Part shown: one piece after another, positions 7,255 to 14,272 of the stretch
Layout: every line of letters begins with the position of its first letter
How positions within the stretch are numbered: position 1 is the first letter of the stretch
Assembly: GCA_002049785.1 (NCBI GenBank)
Contig: MUKB01000056.1
Coordinates: 1-16,484, forward strand
DNA: 16,484 nucleotides
From: Caldifarciminota bacterium 4484_100
GTDB lineage: Bacteria > Hydrothermota > Tepidihabitantia > SM23-42
Direction: 5' to 3'
Position numbers and translations under genes: made by a program
Notes under the pieces: generated by a model
Seen by the model: the letters and a program-made list of their open reading frames with translations, nothing else
Database searches by the model: none
What the model was told of the DNA's origin: nothing

Positions 7255-7320
7255 AATGACTTAATGACTTAATAACTCAATGACTATCGATTTTCCAATG
7301 ACTAAATGACATAATGACTA
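7255..7320. repeat. Tandem 8-bp AATGAC repeat array in two blocks
   Basis: Units begin at 7255, 7263, 7271 (variant AATAAC) and 7279, exactly 8 bp apart. After a 10-bp interruption (TCGATTTTCC) they resume at 7297, 7305 and 7313, again 8 bp apart. The consensus is AATGACTN. The array ends 34 bp upstream of the -35 box of the CRP-family gene. It may be a slippage microsatellite or a dispersed intergenic repeat; a binding array is less likely because 8 bp does not match the DNA helical repeat. Confidence 0.8.
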
Positions 7321-7354
7321 ACTATATTATTCAGCATCAATCTTTATCCTGTTG

Positions 7355-7382
7355 TTGACTTTATGCCATTTTTAAATAAAAT
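7355..7382 (+). promoter_or_regulatory. Sigma70-type promoter for the CRP-family gene and prfA cluster
   Basis: TTGACT (7355-7360), a 16-bp spacer and TAAAAT (7377-7382) give 5/6 matches in each box. The predicted start near 7389 leaves a leader of about 12 nt made of the AAAGGAGG Shine-Dalgarno region and ATG at 7401. The design mirrors the promoter on the other side of the intergenic region. Confidence 0.68.
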
Positions 7383-7400
7383 TATGAAAAAGGAGGTACA

Positions 7401-8033
7401 ATGGTTGAAGGGATGGAAAAGAAACTTAAGGCGGGTGAGGTGCTATTTAATGAAGGTGATAAAGGTGATGTTATGTATCTTATCCGGGAAGGAAAAATCA
7501 AGATTACCAAAGGAAAGGGTGAAGATGAGAAGGTGCTGGCAGTCTTGAAAGAAGGTGACTTTTTCGGTGAGATGGCGATCATCGATGGTTCTCCAAGGTC
7601 TGCAGGTGCGATCGCGGTAACCCCGGTTTCGCTTCTGGTGATTGATAAAGAGACTTTCAAGGCAAAACTGAAGGAAAATCCCTTAATCGAATATGTGCTT
7701 GAGACCCTATCCCGGCGGTTGCGCACTACTGATGAACAGATTAAGCTATTGACGATAAAAAGCGAAGAACGCCGGATTGTTGCCTATATCATCACCAAGG
7801 CAAAGGAATCAGGGAAGCAGACCGATGAAGGTATTGAAATAGCACCATTCTCGCTTGAGAACCTTGCCCATATTACCGGCATTGAGCAGGAGAAGGTAAA
7901 GGGCTATGTGGATAAACTGGTGCAGGCAAATCTTGTGACCTTAAAGCAGGATAAACTTGTTATTAAAGGTGTCGCTGACCTGGATGATTACCTACGCTAT
8001 ATCGCCTTGAAGGAGAAGTTTGAAAGACCATAA
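7401..8033 (+). CDS. CRP/FNR-family cyclic-nucleotide-binding transcription regulator
   Basis: 210 residues. Residues about 5-110 form a cyclic-nucleotide-binding barrel. It contains GEVLFNEGDKGDVMYLI and a phosphate-binding cassette FFGEMAIIDGSPRSA with Gly56-Glu57 and Arg66-Ser67-Ala68, the residues that hold the cyclic phosphate and ribose, so real cNMP binding is plausible. A dimerisation helix (about 110-138) leads to a winged helix (about 148-190) with FSLENLAHITGIEQEKVKGYVDKL as the helix-turn-helix. There is no N-terminal Cys cluster, so it is not a 4Fe-4S FNR. GGAGG lies 4 nt before ATG 7401. It is first in the plus-strand run and may control itself through sites in the upstream region; its targets are unknown. 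Confidence 0.88.
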   Translation: MVEGMEKKLKAGEVLFNEGDKGDVMYLIREGKIKITKGKGEDEKVLAVLKEGDFFGEMAIIDGSPRSAGAIAVTPVSLLVIDKETFKAKLKENPLIEYVLETLSRRLRTTDEQIKLLTIKSEERRIVAYIITKAKESGKQTDEGIEIAPFSLENLAHITGIEQEKVKGYVDKLVQANLVTLKQDKLVIKGVADLDDYLRYIALKEKFERP

Positions 8034-8036
8034 GTT

Positions 8037-8060
8037 CTCCTGATCCCTTAGGAGCTTTTT
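8037..8060 (+). promoter_or_regulatory. Terminator-like hairpin that hides the prfA Shine-Dalgarno
   Basis: CUCCUGA (8037-8043) pairs with UUAGGAG (8048-8054) as a 7-bp stem (one G-U) with a UCCC loop, followed by C and five U (8056-8060). The 3' arm contains AGGAG, the ribosome binding site of prfA, 7 nt before its TTG start. The element could act as a weak terminator or attenuator after the CRP-family gene and also limit RF1 translation. Function is inferred from sequence only. Confidence 0.6.
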
Positions 8061-8061
8061 C

Positions 8062-9111
8062 TTGAACCAAAGACAGAAAAAGGAAGAGAAGCGCCTTGAA
8101 GAATTGGCTCAACAGCTGACTTTACCTGATATCTTGAATAATCCCCGGTTGTATACTGAACTTTCAAGGGAGTATAAGAAACTTCAGCAGCTGGTCGAAT
8201 GCTATAAAGAGAAAGATAAATTGACAAAAGAACTGGAGGAGTTGAAGGAACTGCTCAAGGGTGATGATTCAGAGTTGAAGGAGATGGCGGAGGATGAAAT
8301 CCCTGAGCTGGAAAAACGGCTGTCAGAACTTGATACCAAAATCGAGGTGCTCTCCAATCCTGAATATGAAGAGTTTCAAAAGAACTGCATCGTTGAGATT
8401 CGTGCCGGAACCGGGGGCGATGAGGCCACACTTTTTGCTGCAGACCTCTTTCGGATGTATGCAAAATTCATCGAGCAGAAAGGATTAAAGTATGAAGTCC
8501 TTTCATCCCATCCCAGTGATATTGGGGGCTTTAAAGAAATAATATTTCTTGTCCAGGGTGAGAATGCCTACCGTTATCTCCGTTTTGAAAAAGGGGTGCA
8601 TCGGGTTCAACGCATTCCGGTGACCGAAACCGGGGGCAGAATTCATACCTCTACCGCAACGGTTGCAGTGCTTTTAGAAGTCGAAGATACACAGTTTCAG
8701 ATTGACCCTAATGACTTGAAACTTGAGACCTTTCGGGCGAGCGGTCATGGAGGCCAGCATGTGAATAAGGTCTCTTCCGCGGTCAGGATTACCCACCTTC
8801 CTACAAACATTACAGTTACCTGCCAGGATGAGCGTTCTCAATTTAAGAATCGTGAAAAGGCGATGAAGATTCTCAGGGCACGACTTGCACAGATGGAAAA
8901 AGAGAAGAAGGAACGTGCACTACATCAGGAACGTCAGCAGCAATTGGGGACTGGAGATAGAAGCGAGAAGATTCGCACCTATAATTTCCCGCAGAACCGG
9001 GTTACAGACCACCGTAGTGGATTGACCCTCTATAATCTGGATAGGGTTCTGAATGGAGAACTGGCGTCTATCATCGATAACCTGGAGGAATATGAAAAGA
9101 GTCATCGCTAA
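8062..9111 (+). CDS. prfA: Peptide chain release factor 1
   Basis: 349 residues. RF1 reads UAA and UAG stop codons and triggers peptide release. The stop-codon-reading tripeptide is P186-V187-T188 (PxT, as in RF1, not SPF as in RF2), within RIPVTETGGRIHTS. The catalytic loop is GHGGQ (228-232) with Gln232, the residue methylated by PrmC. The start is a TTG at 8062 with AGGAG (8050-8054) 7 nt upstream; no ATG lies at a suitable place, and the length fits the family (E. coli RF1 is 360). The ribosome binding site is in the arm of a hairpin, which together with the TTG start suggests low or controlled synthesis. prmC overlaps its 3' end by 20 bp. Confidence 0.96.
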   Translation: MNQRQKKEEKRLEELAQQLTLPDILNNPRLYTELSREYKKLQQLVECYKEKDKLTKELEELKELLKGDDSELKEMAEDEIPELEKRLSELDTKIEVLSNPEYEEFQKNCIVEIRAGTGGDEATLFAADLFRMYAKFIEQKGLKYEVLSSHPSDIGGFKEIIFLVQGENAYRYLRFEKGVHRVQRIPVTETGGRIHTSTATVAVLLEVEDTQFQIDPNDLKLETFRASGHGGQHVNKVSSAVRITHLPTNITVTCQDERSQFKNREKAMKILRARLAQMEKEKKERALHQERQQQLGTGDRSEKIRTYNFPQNRVTDHRSGLTLYNLDRVLNGELASIIDNLEEYEKSHR

Positions 9112-9901
9112 AATCGCTCAGGAGCTCGGGGTGAAGAGGGATGAGGCCGAGTTAATCGCTGCAACACTCCTTGAGCGACCACGGTTTGAATTCTATCTCA
9201 ATCATAAACTCTGTCCTGAGAATGAACTGCGGCTCTGGTTAAAACTAATTCTATTGAAGAATGGGGTGCCGATTGAATATGTTACCAAACGAATTCAATT
9301 CAGGGAATACAACCTGGTGATATATCCCGGGGTATTTATCCCCCGTTTGGAGACTGAATATTTTATTGAACTTATCAACCAGAGGGTTGAATTGAAGCCT
9401 CAGCGGATTTTAGAAATCGGTACCGGATGCGGCGCAATCGCGATTGCCCTTGCCCGAATCTATAAGCATGCAGAAATTGTTGCTACGGATATCAGTAATC
9501 GAGCCCTTGACAATGCCAGGATAAATATTGAGCGTTTTGGTCTCAAAACAAGGGTTGAACTGATACACTCCGACCTGTTTGAAAATATTGATACACGATT
9601 CGACCTCATTGTCTCCAATCCACCCTATGTGCCCAGTAACCGACTCTTCAGTCTCCCCAAGTCGGTTAGGGACTTTGAGCCCCTTCGAGCGATAAACGGA
9701 GGCAAAGATGGCACCGTTTTTATTCAGTCTCTGGTCGAGCAGGGTATGTCATATCTGAATAGCAACGGAACGATTGCCCTTGAAATTGACGAACTCTCGG
9801 TTAATCCCCTGAAGACATTTTTCAGAAAAAGAAAACAGACGGTCTCTTTTGTCCAGGATCAATTTGGAAGATACCGCTATCTTTTTACCAAAAAGGGGTG
9901 A
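9092..9901 (+). CDS. prmC: Release factor glutamine N5-methyltransferase
   Basis: 269 residues. PrmC (HemK) methylates the GGQ glutamine of release factors using S-adenosylmethionine. Motifs: FIPRLETE (82-89), the SAM loop LEIGTGCGAIAIALA (107-121), the acidic ATDIS (131-135) and the catalytic NPPY (176-179). An upstream in-frame ATG at 9053 would add 13 residues deep inside prfA. I prefer 9092 because GGAGG (9084-9088) precedes it and MKRVIAKIAQELG is a normal N terminus. The gene overlaps prfA by 20 bp and ends 1 bp before nadK starts, so the enzyme is made together with its substrate. The C-terminal third is standard, with no sign of truncation. Confidence 0.95.
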   Translation: MKRVIAKIAQELGVKRDEAELIAATLLERPRFEFYLNHKLCPENELRLWLKLILLKNGVPIEYVTKRIQFREYNLVIYPGVFIPRLETEYFIELINQRVELKPQRILEIGTGCGAIAIALARIYKHAEIVATDISNRALDNARINIERFGLKTRVELIHSDLFENIDTRFDLIVSNPPYVPSNRLFSLPKSVRDFEPLRAINGGKDGTVFIQSLVEQGMSYLNSNGTIALEIDELSVNPLKTFFRKRKQTVSFVQDQFGRYRYLFTKKG

Positions 9902-9902
9902 G

Positions 9903-10685
9903 ATGAAAAAGGTAGGAATTGTTATCAATAGAAAAAAACCTGGGGCTGAACGCATCCGCACTTTTGTCCAGCAAGCACTGAGGCAGGCAGGATATGTTGT
10001 CTCCTCAAGGCCCGAGTTCATCGTTGCCCTGGGTGGCGATGGCACACTGTTGAGTGCAGCTCATCTCTATGGGAAGAAGGGGGTCCCCATCCTGGGGGTG
10101 AATATCGGTGGACTGGGTTTTCTGACCGATGTTACATTCGATGAATTTACTGAGACACTTGCAGAAATCAAGAAAGAAAAATTTCGGATTGAGAAGCGTA
10201 TGGTCTTGAAGGCGATATTGTCCAGGCGTAGCATCTATGGGCTTAATGATATTACTGTGATAACAAGGGTTGCGGGCCGGGTGGTTGAGTTCTCTGCGGT
10301 AATCAACGATGAATACATCTGTCGATTTATCGCAGATGGTATAATTGTTGCGACACCAACGGGTTCTACTGCATATTCCCTGGCCACAGGAGGGCCGATA
10401 CTGCCTCCGGATACTGAGGCGATACTATTTACACCCATCGCACCCCATACCCTTTCAGTCCGACCATTGGTATTGCCGGCAGATTCTGAAATTCGGATTC
10501 AGGTGGGTAAGAAGGGACGGGCGGCACTGGTGGCGGATGGCCAGAGGAGTAAACTCATTAGGTCCGGAACAACCATAAAATTCAGACGCGGGGAATACTA
10601 CATTCGTCTGATCAAGCCCCTCCATAATACATTCTTCCATACCTTGAGGGAGAAGATGAAATGGGGTGGGAGAGAACATGCTTAG
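9903..10685 (+). CDS. nadK: NAD kinase (ATP- or polyphosphate-dependent)
   Basis: 260 residues. NadK phosphorylates NAD to NADP in the cytoplasm. Motifs: GGDGT (44-48), the catalytic/NTP-binding signature; NIGGLGFL (67-74); an N-D version of the NE/D motif before ITVIT; and [21 protein letters not shown], the NAD-binding region. The start at 9903 gives [13 protein letters not shown], typical for the family. An earlier in-frame ATG at 9849 would lie inside prmC and add residues with no family counterpart. The upstream AAGGGG is a modest ribosome binding site. The prmC stop ends at 9901, and the recN start lies inside the nadK 3' end with an 8-bp overlap. Confidence 0.95.
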   Translation: MKKVGIVINRKKPGAERIRTFVQQALRQAGYVVSSRPEFIVALGGDGTLLSAAHLYGKKGVPILGVNIGGLGFLTDVTFDEFTETLAEIKKEKFRIEKRMVLKAILSRRSIYGLNDITVITRVAGRVVEFSAVINDEYICRFIADGIIVATPTGSTAYSLATGGPILPPDTEAILFTPIAPHTLSVRPLVLPADSEIRIQVGKKGRAALVADGQRSKLIRSGTTIKFRRGEYYIRLIKPLHNTFFHTLREKMKWGGREHA

Positions 10686-12190
10686 GTCTCTCCATATCAA
10701 AAATTTTGCCCTGATCGAGGATGTTTCGATAGAGTTTGAACCGGGTCTTACTGTAATCACAGGTGAGACCGGAACCGGAAAAAATCGATGGTGTATTGAT
10801 TATTCGCAGAAAGTTGACCCGGGGCAAGAGGCAGACTGCCTATATCAATGAGCAGGTGGTGAGCCTGAATTTTCTCAAAGAATTGACCAAGGGGATGATC
10901 GACCTCATTGGTCAGTATGAAAATCAGTTTCTTTTTAATCAACAAAACCATCTTCTGCTCCTGGATTCATTCGCCGGCCTTGAGTCGGTAAGGGCAGAGT
11001 ATTTAAAAGACTATCATACATATATAAATTTAAAGAAAGAGATTGAAGAATTACAACAGGCGATCGCCCACCAGGATGAGGAGGTTGAACTTTTGAGATT
11101 CCAGGTCGATGAGATAGAGAAGGCCGACCTTAAAATAAACGAAGAGGATGAGCTGAATGCCGAAAAGAATTTGCTTTTGACCAGTGAACGTCGGTCATCA
11201 CTTGCAAGCAGAATTGTTGACCTCCTTTATGAAAGTGAGGGTTCAGTTTATGAAAAGTTAACCCTGGTGAAAAAGGCCTTTGATGAAATCTCCAGCCTTG
11301 ATCCACATCTAAGGAGAATGGATGAAACAACAGAATCGATATTATCGAACATCGATGATATATATCGAGAGATGAGTAGTTACCTGAGTAGCATTGAATT
11401 TTCTCCAGAGAGACTCGACTATGTGATGGAGAGGCTCGATACATTCGAGCGGTTGAAGAAGAAATACGGTTCAACCCTGAAAGAAATCAACCAGTTCCTC
11501 GAGGTTGTCCGGCGCCGCCTGAATTTAATAGAAAATCGTGATTCACAATTTGAGGAACTGAAAGCGAAGATTGAGAAGATAAAGAAGAGGGTTGACCAGA
11601 GGGCTGAAGGGCTTTCTGAACTGCGCAGGCGAAATGCAGTCGATTTAAAAAAACGGTTATTAAAGGTCCTGAAACAGCTCGGAATGGAAAAGGCATCATT
11701 CGAAGTCAGGTTTGAAAAAAAAGAGCTTGATGAGACCGGCCAGGACGATGTTGAGTTCTATATTTCAACAAATCCCGGTGAAAAACTGAAACCCTTACGC
11801 CGGATTGCATCCGGGGGTGAAATTTCGCGGATTACATTGGGGCTCAAAACACTCTTTTCTGAGATCGACAGAATCCCCACGGTGGTCTTTGATGAAATCG
11901 ACATCGGTGTCGGCGGCAGGGTTGCGGATGCGGTCGGGGAATTGATGTCCCGGGTGAGCAGACATCATCAGATTATCTGCATCACCCATCTTCCCCAGAT
12001 TACTGCCTTTGCGGACCATCATATCCTGGTTACAAAAGAGATTAAGGGTAATGAAACCTTTACCCGGGTGAAGAAACTTGACCAGAAGATGCGCCATCAG
12101 GAGATTGCCCGGATGCTGGCAGGAAAGAGAATTACCAAAAAGACGGTTGAGCATGCACGGGAGATGCTTGAGAAGGGAAAGCGCAGATGA
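10678..12190 (+). pseudogene. recN: DNA repair ATPase RecN, internally deleted and frameshifted
   Basis: The gene starts at ATG 10678 (GGAG 5 nt upstream) with [20 protein letters not shown] and the Walker A GETGTGK, ending at Lys35 (10780-10782). It then loses homology and stops at 10849-10851. From the A6 run (10779-10784) the next frame (+1 relative to the start) continues RecN at [11 protein letters not shown] and [10 protein letters not shown], through the coiled-coil arms (about 10980-11640), the ABC signature region LRRIASGGEISR and Walker B VVFDEIDIGVGG, to a normal C terminus at 12190. By comparison with B. subtilis RecN about 50 codons are missing at the junction, including the Walker A Ser/Thr and the helix after it. 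As read, no functional ATPase can be made. RecN is an SMC-like protein of double-strand-break repair. A recent mutation or an assembly error are both possible. Confidence 0.85.
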
Positions 12191-12235
12191 AGAGCGAAAC
12201 CGTTTATCGTTTATTATATTCTGAAACAGGAACGG

Positions 12236-12670
12236 GTGACCGCATTTTTTCTTATGTTAATATCGCTTCTATCAGATGGCGTTGATGGTTATCTGGCGCG
12301 CAGACTGCATCAGGAATCAGAAATTGGTAAGTTCCTGGACCCTCTGTGTGATAAAATTTCGCTTGCTGCTATTCTGATTGCCCTTCTGATTGTCGACTCA
12401 ATACCCCTCTGGGCAGTAATTTTGATTGTTGGACGTGACCTCTTGATTCTTTCTGGAAGTTATGTAATATTAAGGCAGAGGTCGGTCGTGCTGACATCCA
12501 ATATTCTAGGCAAGATTACCGGGTTCATCTTTGGTTTGATGATTCTTGCCTATGCAATCAATATGAGACGGGTTGCGACAATCTTTCTCTATTTAAGCAT
12601 CCCCGTGATGATTGGTGCATTTATCAGTTATGTGCAGAATTACATAAAATTAATGAAAGGAGCAAAATGA
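12236..12670 (+). CDS. pgsA: CDP-alcohol phosphatidyltransferase (PgsA-like), N terminus short
   Basis: 144 residues from a GTG at 12236, which has AGGA 4 nt upstream. The family signature D-x2-DG-x2-AR-x8-G-x3-D-x3-D is complete: Asp14, Asp17-Gly18, Ala21-Arg22, Gly31, Asp35, Asp39. Several membrane helices follow. PgsA makes phosphatidylglycerol phosphate from CDP-diacylglycerol and glycerol 3-phosphate; a related headgroup enzyme cannot be excluded. Family members are about 170-190 residues and start with an N-x-x-T-x-x-R segment and a first helix. Here the in-frame stretch upstream of the GTG (12194-12235, AKPFIVYYILKQER) resembles that first helix but follows the recN stop directly, with no start codon. 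The N terminus is probably lost or misassembled. dapF starts in its stop codon. Confidence 0.8.
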   Translation: MTAFFLMLISLLSDGVDGYLARRLHQESEIGKFLDPLCDKISLAAILIALLIVDSIPLWAVILIVGRDLLILSGSYVILRQRSVVLTSNILGKITGFIFGLMILAYAINMRRVATIFLYLSIPVMIGAFISYVQNYIKLMKGAK

Positions 12671-13470
12671 GGCCAATATTTTTCTGCAAGATGGAAGGCA
12701 CAGGTAACAATTTTCTCATTATAGATAATCGCCATAACTATCTTGGCGAAGAGGTAAAGCCGGCAGAGATGCCTGAATTTGTGAAACGTTTGGCAAACTG
12801 TTCTCTCGGTGCAGGTGCGGATGGTGTTATTATTGTTGAACGTTCTGGAGAATATCCGTTTGCGATGCACTATTATAACCAGGACGGTTCTGAGGCCGAT
12901 ATCTGTCTCAATGGAGCGCGATGTCTGGTAAGCTATGCCCATCGGCTCGGGCTTATCCGCGAGAAAGGTAAGTTCATCTCCGCGAGCGGCCCAATCGGAT
13001 TTTATCATAAGGGCGAGACTATTAGCATTGAGGTTACTCCGCCTTTAGATATCAAACTGAACTTTACCTTTACCATTAAAAAGAAGAAACTACGAGCGAA
13101 TTACCTGAAACTCGGTGTCCCCCACTGTGTGATTTTTGTGGACTCATTTGAGAAGATTGATATCAAAGAACTGGGCCAGGCGATTAGAAATCACCGTCAA
13201 TTCAAGCCGGATGGTGTGAATGTCAATTTTGTCAAAACCGAAAAAGACCACCTGTTTGTACGCACCTATGAACGCGGGGTTGAGGATGAAACCCTCTCCT
13301 GTGGAAGCGGGGTTGTGGCGTCAGCATACATCGCTACGAAACTCTTTATGACCGAGCCTCCGGTTACCTGCCGCACAAGGGGCGGTGATTTGACCGTGGA
13401 TATCAAGGAGAAACTGTATCTTGAAGGTCCGGCAAATGTTATCTACGACGGTGTCTATTATTATGGATAG
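12667..13470 (+). CDS. dapF: Diaminopimelate epimerase
   Basis: 267 residues. DapF converts LL- to meso-diaminopimelate, giving both the lysine precursor and the peptidoglycan cross-linking residue. The N terminus FCKMEGTGNNFLIID and the two catalytic cysteines are present: Cys80 in ICLNGARC and Cys212 in SCGSGVVAS. Other family blocks, such as FMxYYNQDGSEA-like MHYYNQDGSEA, GVPHCVIFV and YERGVEDETLSCG, are intact. The usual CGNG after the first catalytic cysteine reads CLNG here (Leu81). The ATG overlaps the pgsA stop as ATGA, with GGAG just upstream. It is the last gene of the plus-strand run; no strong intrinsic terminator follows in the 73-bp gap to the convergent lipoprotein gene. Confidence 0.95.
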   Translation: MRPIFFCKMEGTGNNFLIIDNRHNYLGEEVKPAEMPEFVKRLANCSLGAGADGVIIVERSGEYPFAMHYYNQDGSEADICLNGARCLVSYAHRLGLIREKGKFISASGPIGFYHKGETISIEVTPPLDIKLNFTFTIKKKKLRANYLKLGVPHCVIFVDSFEKIDIKELGQAIRNHRQFKPDGVNVNFVKTEKDHLFVRTYERGVEDETLSCGSGVVASAYIATKLFMTEPPVTCRTRGGDLTVDIKEKLYLEGPANVIYDGVYYYG

Positions 13471-13543
13471 GTAATTCCAAATTATCCTCAGTCAATATTT
13501 CTCATCAGGGCTGGTTAAATCGAATTTAAGCAAGTCCGTTATA

Positions 13544-14272
13544 TTATAACTTCTTGAACAGCCCAAGGGTAAAATAGTGGACCGACCCTTTGATTGTTCC
13601 CAAATCATATACCCAGGAGTTTGGTAAGAACCGGTTATTGGGCAAGAGATAGGAATATTCAAGCCGCAGACAGTATCTGGAACAGAATCGGTGTTCGAAT
13701 CCGGTAATTGGACCTAAGGCACCAGGAGATATTCTTGCCCCGGCCCAGAATATTGTTCTGCCCGTTGGCGGATTGTGGAAGATAAATGATAGTTGATAGA
13801 GTGTAAATAGTGCTAAGAGAGTCGGTTCGCAAAACCATTTATGGTCATAATAACCACCGGCAAGACTGAATGGTGTGATATTTGTGCGAAAGCTCAACAG
13901 TGGGTATTCAACTTGAAGTCCTAAATATGGGTGAGATTCAATAACCACACCCGATTTCCCCTGACCCCAGAAACTTCCCAGCGAAAGATAAGTATCCAAG
14001 CCGATAAAGCAGTTGAATCTTTGGAAAGGATAAAATCGTTGATAGAAGTAATTGAAACTTATTTCAGGATAGATTCGAATGTAGTCAAACCCTGAATCCT
14101 TTTGAATCAGCCATCGATTATAAGCCATCCCCATACCCATCTCCACGGCTTTTGACCGATAATTATAAAGCGGAAGGAGCTCATTCTGGGCATGGGGAGA
14201 AAATATGGTCGGGGCACAGGATATTAAGAAAATAGTCGATATGGAGATCAGGGTCCGGACCACAATGTTCAT
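13544..14272 (-). CDS. Predicted outer-membrane lipoprotein, beta-rich, unknown function
   Basis: 242 residues. I do not recognise the family. The N terminus MNIVVRTLISISTIFLISC is a lipoprotein signal with LISC as lipobox and Cys19 as the lipidated residue. The rest is rich in Tyr, Phe and alternating hydrophobic residues (YPEISFNYFYQRFYPF, LRLEYSYLLP, VHYFTLGLFKKL), suggesting amphipathic beta strands as in small outer-membrane barrels. The protein ends in an aromatic strand plus KKL. Its ATG directly follows the rocD TAA with no spacer and no clear Shine-Dalgarno, so translation is probably coupled to rocD. A functional link to ornithine metabolism is not evident. Confidence 0.72.
   Translation of the reverse strand: MNIVVRTLISISTIFLISCAPTIFSPHAQNELLPLYNYRSKAVEMGMGMAYNRWLIQKDSGFDYIRIYPEISFNYFYQRFYPFQRFNCFIGLDTYLSLGSFWGQGKSGVVIESHPYLGLQVEYPLLSFRTNITPFSLAGGYYDHKWFCEPTLLALFTLYQLSFIFHNPPTGRTIFWAGARISPGALGPITGFEHRFCSRYCLRLEYSYLLPNNRFLPNSWVYDLGTIKGSVHYFTLGLFKKL

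Larger units (their letters stand above)
7014..7400. other. Divergent intergenic region with repeats and two promoters
   Basis: This 387-bp stretch separates the TPR lipoprotein (-) and the CRP-family gene (+). It holds a promoter for each, a 21-bp palindrome at 7196-7216, three copies of CTGGTTT (starting at 7174, 7219 and 7236), and an array of AATGAC octamers at 7255-7320. I find no convincing coding region: frames that are open here have no ribosome binding site or recognisable protein. Bases 7060-7170 show no structure that I can name. Confidence 0.75.

Noticed and set aside
9053..9094. Earlier prmC start at 9053
   Set aside because: The 13 added residues lie inside prfA and do not match the family, and a ribosome binding site precedes 9092.
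10666..10851. A separate 61-residue gene at the recN start
   Set aside because: Its first 35 residues from ATG 10678 are the RecN N terminus; the rest is frameshifted recN sequence.
13515..13529. Small palindrome TTAAAT-CGA-ATTTAA as terminator between dapF and the convergent lipoprotein gene
   Set aside because: The stem is six A/T pairs with a 3-nt loop and no U-tract on either strand, too weak to call.
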